64,000 nucleotides of DNA from Emmonsiellopsis sp. PD_33 (Eukaryota > Ascomycota > Eurotiomycetes > Onygenales > Ajellomycetaceae). The stretch lies in assembly GCA_032988165.1 (NCBI GenBank), contig JANTQF010000099.1, positions 1 through 64,000 of the forward strand, given 5' to 3'. The position numbers and the translations under genes are program-made. The number at the start of each line of letters is the position of its first letter. Positions within the stretch are counted from its first letter, which is position 1. A model generated the notes under the pieces. That model was not told the origin of the DNA, searched no databases, and was given only the letters and a program-made list of their open reading frames with translations. Below, piece by piece: positions 22,019 through 33,929 of this stretch.

Positions 22019-24187
22019 TTACTTCTCTCCATATTTCCCAAACTCTTGTTGCCATTTTACCAGATTCCTCGTGAGGACATCCATCATCTCGATGCTCGTT
22101 AGATCCTTGAATTCCTTTTCCTTCGGCTGCGTTCCATCGCCTTCGGTGGCATTGCTGTCCGCATTGCCAGTCGACGTGAGATCGCCATTGGTCAGCTCCC
22201 CTAGCTGTTCGCCAACTCTGAGCAATGTAGCTCCAGCCGCGGGTGATTGTTCTGGATTTGATGCGAGATCGACTTGTAATTGTGATATGAATTCGAGAAT
22301 TGCCGCAACTCGTCTCTTCATCTCGTTCATTGTGGTGCGTTGTGGGTTCATGTATCGTGGTTTACTGGGTCTTCCAGACTCACCACCGTTGAGGTATATG
22401 CCGTTGGGTCCCATATGGCCACCCGTAGGAGAATCGCCACTGTCTCGCGATTGACCACGACGAGGGGAATTGAGAGTGCCATCACCATTTAGGCCATCTC
22501 GGTCGCGGGTATACTGATTCCTACCCAGGCGGCCTCGACGGGCCGGTGGACGACCTGTTTTTCGAGTGACGGGTTTAGGGATAGGGTGTTCGTTCGCAGC
22601 ACTGGGCGTGTCAGGGGCGGATTGCGCGGGGGCAGGGGGGTTCGACCCGGCTTTGGTAGGCGATGCTGTTTCTGCAGGTTCTTCATCGGCTTCCGGCAGG
22701 TTAGCTGGATGCTGCTTTCTCCCAAATTCAAAAGTTCAACTCACCTTCTCCCTTTCGACGTTCCGATCGGCTTTTCCGTCTATTGGCAGGCTCAGAAGGC
22801 TCTTTGTCTGCATCCTTTTCGGTTGTTTGAGCTTCCTTTTCTCGCTGGTTTCTCGCCACGCCCCTAGTTTTCTTGTTGCCGCTGCCAGTTTCGACAGCCA
22901 CATTTGATTTTGTTTCCTCGTCGCTCGGGGGGTGAGATACCGAGTTGCTATGCTTCGAAAGAGACGAAGTGGGGGAGCTAGTGCGTTGTCGTTTTGGAGC
23001 TTGTTTATTCCTATGAAGTGAACCGTTAGCTGCTGATATATAGGTAGAGAGGCAAAGGCGGGGTAGGGCATACGCTTCGCTGTCGCTGCGGCTTCTTTTG
23101 CCTCTGCGACTTCCACCTTCATCGACGACTGATTTGGTATCTTCTTTACTCTCCTCGATGGCACGGCGCAACTGCTCTTCTTCGTCGTATGCGGCATCGC
23201 GACTGTTCATAGTAGAGCGGCGTTTTGTGCTGAGGGAGTTAGTGGCACTGCGGCCCTTTTTATCTTTTGGGTTTCTGGCGGGATCATGGGAGGAGGCTCG
23301 TGATGAGGAAATCGATGGCGAACCGACCACAGGTAGGTAGCGGGAGGCTTTTTGACTGCGCAATCGTAAGCGTGAGGCCCACATTTTGACAGAGGAGTCA
23401 AAAACTGGATATATATATCACATGAAATGAAATACAGAGTGTGTGTTGCTTCGAATGCAGCGGGATGGAGAAGTCAAAGGAGACGAGCTTGTTGGGCACA
23501 GAAACGCAAACACAGTTGTTTCATCAACAGGCATAGTGAATGGATCGTACGCCCGCACTATGAATAGAAAAGCACTCACCCATTTGAAGCTGTAATGACT
23601 TTGTGAAGGTCCTTTCGGCACTCTTCGCAGAAGTATTCATCAGGACTGGAAGCTTCGTCCATAATCCCAACGCAACCACCGTGCTGCCAAACCTTGCACG
23701 AGTCGCATTGGATGAACAGGCTTCCAGGCTCTTCGGAATGAGCATCCTCAGCAGCTGCAGAGCCATTCTGGGCCAAGTCATCCTTGGAGGCAGATTTTGC
23801 AGTGCTGCCCAGGACGGCGTCCCGGTAGATCAGCGGAAGGCCCGGATAATCCTGCTGGCCACATAGACATCTGGTTATTTCTTCCTCGTCCCCTTCCTCA
23901 TCATCATAGTCGTCAGCGGCGGGCGGGAGGAGGTCGTCCGGGTCGTCGTTGTCACGGCCTCGCTGGCGATGGCGCGTTTGTGGGAGGTCTGGGCGAGAAG
24001 CCTGCTCGAGGTCGTCCATGGACTGCGAGCGGTGGGTGGAGGAGCGGTGGGGCGAGGAGAGCTTGTTGTTGGAGCGCGTGCTCCTCTCAGCGCGGCTGAG
24101 GGAGTTGGAGGAGCTGGAGGAGGTGGTGTGCTGCATTGCGATGGATGGCTGGGATGTTCGGGCGCGAGAAGAGCGGCGAGGAGTCAT
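22019..24187 (-). CDS. cti6: PHD-finger protein, Cti6 homologue of the Rpd3L histone deacetylase complex (608 aa)
   Basis: Minus-strand exons 24187-23580, 23355-23074, 23010-22745 and 22689-22019. The last intron is 55 nt with CTAAC 12 nt before the acceptor; an earlier AG at 22705 would add five codons in frame. A PHD finger spans residues 107-190 with C107, C109, C161, C164, H169, C172, C187 and C190 (C4HC3). An unusually long insert of about 50 residues sits between the first two ligand pairs. Around it are Ser/Arg-rich tails, an acidic run before the finger, and a C-terminal helix with MKRRVAAILEFISQLQ. In yeast Cti6 binds H3K4me3 and tethers Rpd3L. The homology call rests on finger plus C-terminal helix architecture. 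Confidence 0.87.
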
Positions 24188-26322
24188 GGCTGGATGGCGA
24201 TGCTCCGGGCAGCGGTCGAGCTGGCCTCCTAGCAGGTCATAGAGAGGCCAGCCACAGACAGAACGTTGGGATGCAGCGGGGAGGAGGGGTGAGTGTGCGG
24301 TGGGAACGGAGCTGGCGGGAGGGCGGTGGTCGAGGCGAGGGAGGCGTGCGGGAGGTGGGAGGCGGGAGAGCGAGCAGACGGCAATTGGGCAGAGCACGGA
24401 GCGGTGGACAGAGCCAGCAGCTTGACAGACAGACACTGGCGACGGGGGATAAGGGATGCTCTGGAGAGACGAGAAGCGGAGAGGAGGAGGTGAGGTTGTT
24501 GGAGAGGAGACGAGAGGAGAGGGAAGATTTCTAGGCTGGATGCGGCAAGCGCTGAACCGCCAACCAGACCACCCACACTCGCTTTCCCCGCGCCGGCTTG
24601 GCTCGCTGTCCACCGTCTGTTTCTACGCGACAGGGCGCCCCCAATGCCTCGAGGATGGCAGCGCGAGCGTGCGTTACGTGCATTGCGGCCTGCTGAGTCT
24701 GCATGACGCCATATTTTCTGTGCTCGTTGCGGTCTTTGCCGTCATCGCCAGCCTTGAGAGACTGCGCTGGCTCTGGCAGACTGCGCCTAACAGACAATGG
24801 CTTTGTGCGCCTGAACTCTGCCAGTCATCCCCTATGACTCGACCGCAGCAGAGTGAGCAGATCTAGGTGGGCTGAGGGTTCCGCGATGTAATTGCATAAT
24901 AAGTTCTATCTTGTCCCTGTGTGTGTGCGTCGCTCTCGGCTATCGCTGACATTGACTCGCCCAGGCATAGGATTCGAGCATAAAACCAATCTGCCCATAT
25001 CTTCTACGGCCGTCCTGCTTTACTGTGCCGTTTGCATTGACATCGGCATCGAATCGTCCAGTTCTACCAAGTCCCGTCCTGGCTGAGTACCGTTGGGTGA
25101 TATTATGGACGGGTGTCCCCCGCCGCCAGTCCGACTCCTCGGGCAAAACTCGCATCCCGAGCTGGATTTGACGACGGAAGAGTAGGATGGCCGTACCGAA
25201 GACACTGGCACTGGGTTATGACAGCCCTATGGCAGACATGGCATGGAGCGTGTGTTTAGCTACTCTACGGCCGGCAGCAGACCCGAAGCCGTCCTTGCTA
25301 TCTAAATCCAGGGTTGGGCCATGCAACAAGAGCAGGAAGGAGTAATCCCCAGCCTCTGCTGTGTTCCTGGGTTTTTTCACAGGACCTGGCAACGCCACTG
25401 GATATTTCCTCTGCACGAACGCTCTTTCGCCCTCTGCTGGCTGCACCAGGCCACGTCGAAGGAAGAGGACTATTATTTGAACAACTCCTCGCCACAGCCA
25501 TACACCATGCACCCAATATCCCCCTTGCAGCTCCATTGGTCTCATTGTGGCCGTCCTCAGGCCAGTCCCCCCAGGAACACGTAGGAACCGTTGCCACGCC
25601 GGTGCAGGCCAACACATGTACGTGTAGTGCCTGGCAGGAGAAGAGCGGGTGCGTAGCCAAATAGGATTCTGTGACAGTAGCATACATCGTAGAGATAGAA
25701 TAATATTTTATTGATATTCATCCCTCTCCGTGCAGTCGTCGGGTGTGGTGTGTCCCAAAGCGGCTAGCGCGGGCTGGTGCCCTTCCCGGGCAGAAAGCCA
25801 AAGTCAAAGCGAAAGCTCAACCCAACCACGATCTGAACATCCCAACCTCGTCTCCAGCTTCAATTCTCTGCTCGTGTCCTGCTCTGCGTCCACTGCTCGG
25901 TCTGCGAGCCCCCGCTGTCGTGCTCCCTCTCCCGAATTCCCCCCCCCCCCCCGTGTCTGCCCCCGTCGACCGTGTGGACACCGTCCCATTTGTCATCTCG
26001 TCTTTCCCCTTCGCTTGCCTGGTGAGTGCCCTCCCTCGGCCCGCTATCATATCGCGTATCTGTCCGTCGTCTTCGTCCTGGCTTAGCGTATACGTGCTAG
26101 ATATGTCTGGCTGCGGGCCGTCTGCATATCCTGAACTGGGCGTCCTTTGCTGATTTTTGCTGCTTGTGTAGTCCGAGTTGAGCCCGTCCCTATTCCCCTC
26201 CTTCCCCCTATATTCGTCACCCCCGAATCCACACAACAATATACACGTATACATATCTCCCACAATCTTGAGAGGAGGAACCCTGGACATCTTGTCCGAA
26301 GTTGGATTTACGAGGCTGGAAA
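24188..26322. other. divergent promoters of cti6 and the 26.3-kb gene
   Basis: A GC-rich first half lies upstream of cti6. The second half is C/T-rich on the + strand with a 14-C run at 25939-25952, probably the long leader of the + strand gene. Many overlapping frames occur on both strands as expected for GC-rich DNA; none shows a domain. Confidence 0.5.
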
Positions 26323-28369
26323 ATGGCTGCTACGTTGAGTATGTACCTCCACTCTGGTCGAACACCATATCCCAGATCTCGGATGGTCCAGCTGTGCGGT
26401 GGCTCCTGAAAAAAAAGGAAAAAAGGGGGAAAAAAGAAGAAAAAGTTCCCCCAAGGAAAAACTTCCATGTTACCCATGATTGGAGCACCGTGGAAGCCAC
26501 AGCCATTCCGAGCACAAATAGTTTTGAGAAATTTTGGATGCTGATGCGGTCACCACGTAGGCGGGACATACACTTCCGCTCCTGACACTCCGTCCCCTGT
26601 TTATCCAGACCGTCTAATCCGCCCCCTGCCAAAGCGTCCGATCCGCTCGCGTCTGTCACCCGAGTCTGCTGAGTCTATTCTCTACCCGCCCGCTCCTCCT
26701 GCGTCCCAGGTATTTTACGGTGCCTATGCTGGGAACGGCGAGGTTGTCAATGATGCCAAGGTTTACGTGCAGCAGAATAACTATGGAAACGAACACAGCC
26801 CCGAGCGAGACCACCACCACCCTTACGATGATGGTATAGAGAGTGCCGACGAGGATGGTCCGGTGGTTGTTCGCCGAAGTGGCGGATTCCATGCTTCGTC
26901 TATGTCACCCTCGGGCGAGAACCGTCAGAAATACGCAAAGCACCTCGAAGACACCCCAACCAAATCGTCGCCTGGTCCCGATGGCTACGATGCCTTTGAA
27001 AACACAAACAACAAGAAGAAAAGGAAAATACCGACGTCTGGTAACCTGGGAAACCACTCGAATATTTCAGCAGACCTAGTGACCATGGGTCTCCCAGGCA
27101 ATGGAGGTGGAAACGGAGCGTCTCTGGATGATGGAAGTGGGACTGGCCCTTATTACGGCACAGGAAACCCAGCTTCGCCGGCGGGGAATGGGATATCAGG
27201 GCCGGGAAGAGGGCGATATGGCCGAAACGCAGGTCGTACTGCCAGCGGAAGGACACCGCTCGCCGCCCACACCCCCAACGCCTGGCTAGGAAATCGGTCC
27301 GGGACTGGGAATGGGGCTGGTCGCAAAGACGCTGCACCTGGACTTGGTCAAGAATCAATTGGTATAACCTGCCTATTTCACTCTCTTCGGAGGTCGACAG
27401 ATTTGCTGACAAAGCCAAGGTGAATCCACTAATAACTCCGATCAAGGAATCATCTCCGCTGCTATAGCCAACGCAGCAGCCCTCTCGTCGTCTGGCCCGC
27501 AGGCACAGGATAATATCAGCTTGTTAGACCAAACGAGAAAGCCCACGCCCACCAAGACGCAATTCACGTTCACCTGTGAATCGGATTCGTCCAAAGGCAT
27601 GGCCTGGCATACCCAAAGTACCTACCCCGTCCAGCAACATCACGGAGCCGGAAACCCGCCCCTTTCTACAATGCCGCCTGGGCAAAGAGGGTTTTCAACG
27701 CAAGGTACTCAGACGAGTCCGAATATGGCGGCCCAGGCAAACCAGCAAGGCCAAGGAGGGTCTCAGCACTCCGGGCAAAGCGGGCAGAATGCCGCCACCG
27801 GTAAAAAGACCCGTCGGTCACCCGGTAGTATCTACGCACTGGCTGCTCGCCAACGTCGGATACAGCAACAATATGCCAATCTTCACCATCCGCCAAATAT
27901 CGACGAGATCTGGATATGCGAGTTCTGCGAATACGAAAGCATCTTTGGTCGTCCGCCAGAGGCGCTGATTAGGCAGTACGAAATTAAAGATCGCAAGGAG
28001 CGGCGTCGGCTAGCGGAAAAACGGAGACTGCTTGAAAAGGCAAAAATGAAGGGACGCAAGGGGAAGAAGGCTACCAAGAACGCCGCCAAGGCAGCCGCGG
28101 CTCAACAACCGGCCCATCAGCAAGGATATGATCGACAGCCGATTGGTGATCACGATCCGGGGAGCCAAGGGGGTGGATATGGAGACGACTATTTAGGCGA
28201 TGAATACGACGACGAAATTGAAGCTCCCCCCGCACATCATCATTCCAATCCTCCTCCCTCGCAAATGCCATCAGCACCCCCTGCAGGTAACCAACCGAAA
28301 ACCGGCACGGGGACACCTGCCAAAGGCGTGGCTGGAGGTGGGAGTAGTGGGCAAGGACGTGCTGGCTGA
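26323..28369 (+). CDS. conserved fungal protein of unknown function with CxxC basic segment (563 aa)
   Basis: Exons 26323-26338 (only 16 nt: MAATL plus one base), 26609-27361 and 27447-28369. The first intron has a GTATGT donor and the second an ACTAATAAC branch site; phases match throughout. The protein is mostly disordered (Gly/Asn/Ser-rich) except for one dense block at about residues 408-464: IWICEFCEYESIFGRPP followed by a strongly basic helix (KERRRLAEKRR... KGRKGKK). The CxxC pair (about C414, C417) could be half a zinc site or a redox pair. The basic helix could bind nucleic acid. The C-terminus is acidic and then Pro/Gly-rich. The block looks conserved in filamentous fungi from memory, but no function is known to me. 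Confidence 0.83.
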
Positions 28370-31361
28370 TGGCTCGCGGTGTGGCGTGGCATATCTCGAC
28401 GTGCGCTGATGCTGCCTGAATTCTTCCTGTCAGGAAGAGGGAGGGGAAATGGAAATCGTGAAACGATACCGCAACCTTCTCTCCTGCACGAAGAAGATCC
28501 GGAGCAATCGCGTCTGCTGCGTCACATTGCCGTTTCATTGCCATCATTGTCCTCGTCGCCTCGACCCCGTTATCTTTTGGTATTGGGGGCGGCTCTGCTT
28601 TTGTTGTCTTTGCAATTTCGCTCCGCATAGATAAGCCTTTCGTTGTTACCCCCTTGGATTACGCATTTGCAGCCCTTCTTCCTCTTCTTTTTATTTCTGC
28701 CAATTCATTGGTCTTCGTCATGCCCCCAAATTCTTTTTTCTTTCTGTGTCAATGAAACAAACAAATCCATCCCCCCTCATCCTCTTCTTGGTTCCTTTTT
28801 CTGTTTCTTCCCCCTTTACGTTCTTGGTCAGATTCCCTTTGCATAACGCATGGCATCGTATTCGGTATCGTTTGGAATTATTCAAACCCCGTGAAATCCG
28901 TATTTTGGCATTTTATACCTCCTTTTGTTATTAATTGGGTGCGTGGGTGTCAGTTTTCAGTTGGTTTCCTTTATGTGTTTGTGTGGCATATCCCTGTCCC
29001 TGTGGGTTTTGAAATGCGAGGAGTATGTATATCGGAACCCGTCATGCGTGTGTGTGTGTGGGGGGGTGTCTTGAGTTTGGCCTTTGGTCTTTGACTTTTC
29101 AGAGTATGTATGGGGTTTTGGAAGCATAGTTTTCTGGTGCTTGTGCTGTTGGTCTGTCTGGATGGGTTGCGATGGGCGTGTGTATAGGTGTGGCTCCTGG
29201 TTATTGGAGATAGAGATAGAGAGAGCGTGTGTGTGTGTGAGAACTGCGAGAGCTGCAAGATTTGATTATTCTTGTCAAGAGCAAGCATTTAGTGTTATGT
29301 TGGGCTTGGGCTTGCCAGACTGCCAAAGAAGCAAGCAAATGGGGCAGGAAACAAGACACTGGAGCTGGATAATCCGTCCTGGGTTTTCCACGGGTTCTTC
29401 CTCTACCCTGCTGTCCACTCCAACCATTACCATCAACTTACAATGGTGTTTATAGATACCAAATAGTCATTTCTTTTCTTCCACCCTCTTTCCTCTTTCC
29501 TTCCCTTTCCTTTTCTCTGTCAGGTCATTTATTATATGTATCCATCTGTCTTGGGGACAGAGCAGGGTTAGGCAAGGTAGGGCCATGATGAACAAAGGAT
29601 GAAGGAAAGGAAAGGAGAGGACCCAGGGAACCTCCATCATAGCTAGCTAGCTCATTGAGAGAAGCAGGCGAATCGCCGTCTTTTTTTTCTCTCCCTTCCT
29701 TCTGATTGTATGTACGTAGTTAGTTACACGTACCTGGTAGTTCCGAGGCGCCTGGCCCCAGAAATAGAGTCAGCTGGGAGAAATAACTGAACTTGTGCCA
29801 GGTCGAGCCGGTAGTATATTGGTGGAATTGGGAGTTGACGCTGGCATCACCGTCTCGGGCGCGTATGGGTTGGCTGTCTGGGAGAACGAAGAGGTTGATA
29901 TTGGCTGCGAGGGGGCTGGGCGCTAAGAGTCGTTATGGCCACGGCTGTTTTCTTAGGCACACGTAGATTTAGGCGCTGGCGGGGGGGTTTTGGGCTCCGA
30001 TTTTTGGGTGGGTGGGTCGTGCCCCTAAGGCGGTCAACTTTCCGGCCAATCGCAGCTCGTCTCACGCTTCGTCGCCTGCCAGCCAACCATTTGCAAACCA
30101 CCCGCTGGACCACAGACATCAACTCCATGGATGGATGCGGATATGGAGACACCAGACTGCCTACTAAGAATAACAACGGCGCTCTCTCTCTCTCTCTGTT
30201 TGTTTCATCTTGGGGGAAAGGGGAGAGACCCGTTTCGTTTTACGTTCTTGTCCGGGTGGTGGATTGGCGCGGGCTGATTCGACGAGTGATGATTTCGAGA
30301 TGGTTTTGATACACCTCTTCGCAGCGCCAAGGTGTAGGGCCATGGCTATCTTTGTCTCTGGCTGTTCTTGCTACAGAGATCTATGACCATGTCTTCTATG
30401 ATGGGGGGTGGGCGGCAAGCATCGTGGGTTTTTCCAGGAAAAGGGGGTTATATATCAGGTATATAAAACCCCCGTCTGGAATGTCCTTTCTTTCTTTTCT
30501 ATTCACTCAAACAAAGTTGATTCGGACAAAGTTGCTATTAACCTTTTTTTCTTTTTAATCTCTTTTTTTCCTTGTTTCCTTGTTTTCCTTCTGGGTTCTT
30601 TCTATAGTTTATTTCTTTCTCTTCCGTCGCTGTTTCATTTCCCCCCCATTGTCTTCTTGTCCTGAACAAGGCCAGCCAACGGCTCCATTTCTTTCTTCTT
30701 TATCTTCTTTCTTTATACGTTTCCGTTTCGCATACAATCATTGCATAGATATACCCCATTGTCTGTCTGCTGGTATTTCCCCCGTTGTACTGGATACATC
30801 ACCAACATACTTTGCATTCGCCTTTTTCCTCTATTTGCCGGACAAAACCCGTTTCAACCTCGCTCTCAACCCTCAGTCTCATATGAGATCAGCCGCCCAC
30901 GCAAGGGAATAAACCGAAGAAAGTGCCGTGCACTTCACGACGACGTTTTTACGATACATACGACGCTCCCGCCCATTCTCCAAATATATTCCCATCAGGC
31001 ATTCATTTGCACATCCCGAGCAAAACGAAAAAAAAAGCGATTATTCCCCCCTCTGCCAGTCACGCCGAATAGCAAACACAATCTATTCAAGCAAGATTTC
31101 AGCATATAATCTCCCTCCATTCACTCGCCCGGAGTTCCCTCTCTAACCTACCGCCCACCTGCATATAAACGAGCAGTAATCATTACCTGCCCATTTTCTA
31201 CTTCCTTCGCTCTCTCATCCGCGCCTTCTCCAACGATATCGAAACAACCCCACGCTCGGAAAAGGAAACGGATTACTCAACCCCTCTGCATTCTCTGCTA
31301 GACAGAATATCCCACGGAAGAAGAAATCTCGCATTTCCCTAGAAGACGACACAGAGCACCC
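28370..31361. other. 3-kb gene-free stretch with simple repeats
   Basis: Between two + strand genes. It contains T/C-rich tracts (28650-28830, 30480-30760), GT repeats near 29048 and 29228, and a CT run at 30182-30197. The part after about 30600 probably is the leader of the MARVEL gene. No frame has a recognisable domain. Confidence 0.5.
30182..30197. repeat. (CT)8 microsatellite
   Basis: Eight uninterrupted CT units read directly from the sequence. Confidence 0.9.
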
Positions 31362-32062
31362 ATGCCAAATATCCTCAAGATGGGTATCAAGGGTATCGTC
31401 CTCGACGGCGTGAAGAAACGCTACAGCGTCGGCTCGACCGTCGACATGGTAGTTGAAGCTTTCGTTCGTTTCTTGCAGTTCGTTTTTGGCATTGCTGTTA
31501 TCGGCCTGTACGCGCAGGATCTCGTCGCGGCGAAGAAGAATCATAAGGAGTTTGACCCGAAATGGGTATGCCCCCCCCCCCCCCCTTATACCCAGTGACA
31601 CATCCCACCAGCAGTATCATCCGCTGGCTCTCCTCACTATATAGTTGAGAATGAGCCATAACTAGCCCCATCACTAATAAAAAAAAACAGACCTACGCCA
31701 CATTCCTCGGCGCCATCTCCTCCTTCTCCGCCCTAATCTACCTCATCGTCCCCTTCGTCATCCCCCGGCCGCTGGGCGCCTTCATGCCCCGCATCAGCCT
31801 CCCCCTCTTCATCTACGACACCATCCTGAGCATCCTCTGGCTGACGGCGTTTGGGATGTTTGGGAAAATGTTCATCTCCCTCGAGGACAAGGGAGATAAG
31901 AATATCATCCGTATGCGCCATTCGGTCTATGTGGATGTGATAAACATGATCTTTTGGGGGTTTACGGCGGCCTGGGCGGGGATGAGGTGGTGGGGTGGGT
32001 GGAAGAAGGATAGGACGCAGGAGGAGAAGATGGGGGATGAGGGGGGGATGCGGGAGGTTTGA
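31362..32062 (+). CDS. MARVEL-like four-helix membrane protein (191 aa, 2 exons)
   Basis: Exons 31362-31565 and 31691-32062, phase 0, donor GTATGC, acceptor AACAG. Four hydrophobic helices are visible: about residues 27-50 (VEAFVRFLQFVFGIAVIGLY), 70-92 (ATFLGAISSFSALIYLIVPFV), 104-124 (FIYDTILSILWLTAFGMFG) and 144-164 (VYVDVINMIFWGFTAAWAG). The C-terminal tail is charged. This is the topology of fungal MARVEL-domain proteins, which sit in the plasma membrane or secretory pathway and include eisosome-linked Nce102. Which subgroup this belongs to cannot be decided by eye. ATG 31380 is an alternative start. Confidence 0.87.
31571..31585. repeat. 15-C homopolymer in intron 1
   Basis: An uninterrupted run of 15 C starts five bases inside the intron, next to the donor GTATG. 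Length calls of such runs are error-prone in sequencing. Confidence 0.85.
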
Positions 32063-33068
32063 GAAGGGGGGTTGGGTTTGCTTTTTCTTTTTGTTTAATG
32101 TAGTAGTAGTAGAAAGTTTTTCCGTTGTTGTTTGTTCTGGGTTTTCCTTAATGTTTTTGGGTAGGATGGGAGGAGTTTTTTTTTTATTGTTTTGTTTTGT
32201 TTCTTTTGTTCTCTTTTTTTCCCCCCCTCTCTGGGTATTGGGGGGGGTGTTAGATTTTCATGTTTTTTTTTGTACTGTAGTCAACGGTCATCCCAGCTGG
32301 GGTCATTTCTCTCTCTCTCTGTGTCTCTTTTTCTTTTCCTTTTCTTTCCTTTCCTTTCCTTCCTTCCTTAATATGTTTCGGTTATAGCATGTAGCCATAT
32401 CAGGTAGAGTTTCCCTTTTTTTCGTTCTTCCCCTTTTTTTCTTCTCCCTTTTTAAACGACTTTCTTCCATGGCTATTTTTTATTATATATCATATCATTA
32501 TGCTAGAACCAGGTTTTTTTTCATTTTTCTCAGCTTGGATTTTCCATTCGTTCAACGATGCCGGTGAATTGGAGGTGTGTCGCCGCTGGGGGAATTAAGG
32601 GGGATATCGGGGGTGTGTTTGATTGTTTGGTTGCTTGATTGAATTGATTGACCAGTGTGTAGGTTTTATGCTGCCTTGCTTGCTGGGTGTGTATGGATCT
32701 GTAGCTAATGAAGTTATTGTTTTATGCATGCATGGTATGGTATATGATGGTGTGAGATGAAAACTATTAAGTGATAGAGGTTAGATATAGAGTGGGTTGG
32801 TGGGTAAGGAGGTGCAGCAGGGTAGATAGATGCTCACCTACATAATAGGTGGTAGATTGGTACTATGTAGTAGGAATGGGTTAGGATGAGTCTGTAGTTA
32901 TCTATTCTGTTTTGTCTACTATTTTTTTTTTCTGCTTTGGTCACTTTTTCATTTTCTTTTATCCTTTAAAGGAGGTTCCGGATTGGTTCTGCTTGACTCT
33001 GCTTGTTCAGCTTGTGGGATTTGTTGCTGGTATGGTATTTGCTAATGGGTATACTTGGTAGTATGGGG

Positions 33069-33105
<37 letters not shown>

Positions 33106-33929
33106 GATGTTCATAGTAAGATCCATATCCATCTATCCACCATCCCCTACCAATTTAAAATAAACCATATCTAAAATGGAGTAAAATGTATCTTTGAGTG
33201 AGTATAGTTGTAGTTAAATATGTATAATCATACAGCTAAGCGGTAAAAAAGGGGGAAATAGAAAATGGTTAGGGGTGTAGATGTGGGTATGTATTGTGTA
33301 TTATCATCAACCAGATAGATAAAATCACCCCTCCCCCCCTCCAAACATCTATTTTATTAGCTCCCCCAGTTCTGCGCAGTGGCCCCTCATCCATCATGCT
33401 GGCAGAGTGCGTGAAAAGTGAGAGGAGAATTGATGTGTGCGGTGCGTGGGTGGAAGTGATGGACAAGAGGGATGCAGAACTGTTCCTCACTGCATCTTTC
33501 CTTGGATCCGTTTTTGTATGCTGAGGGATTGGGTTGTGGAAAGGTGGGAAGGAAATGATTTATCTAGAGCTGCCGCTAACGATGTCGATGTATTTATTAG
33601 TAAGGGGGGTTTTCGCGGCGGGAGTTTCCTTTTCGTCTGGGCTATGTCGGTTGACCGAGTCGTTCTACTTCTCCCTATTCCCGTTCGGCTTTCCTTCCCC
33701 CTCCTTTTCTCTTCCTGTTCTTCCCCTTGATATCAAACATAAGATCGGACGAGATGTGTAATGCACGTATGTTGTCATGGATGTATATGGTTGGTTATGC
33801 ATTTGCGTCCCCGCGCCCCTATATCCCCTCTAAAGATACCCTGCCTCCCCTAATATTCATCCATCTACATTCCTTTCCATAGGTTGCATAATTATGGGTT
33901 ATATATGTAACCCCTCCCCCTCTTCTCTC
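32063..33929. other. convergent 3' region, no gene seen
   Basis: T- and G-rich on the + strand, with TTTTC tracts near 32320-32370 and the GA microsatellite listed separately. It separates the MARVEL gene from the convergent DUF1752 gene. No coding signal is seen. Confidence 0.55.
33073..33102. repeat. (GA)15 microsatellite
   Basis: Fifteen uninterrupted GA units. It lies in the gene-free interval and is probably polymorphic between strains. Confidence 0.92.

Noticed and set aside
22690..22744. 40-nt version of the last cti6 intron
   Set aside because: It would place CTAAC in the exon; the 55-nt version uses CTAAC as branch site and keeps the frame. Both are possible, the longer is preferred.
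29935..30309. 124-codon plus-strand frame in the 28-31 kb desert
   Set aside because: No domain, contains a CT microsatellite, and is opposed by equally open minus-strand sequence.
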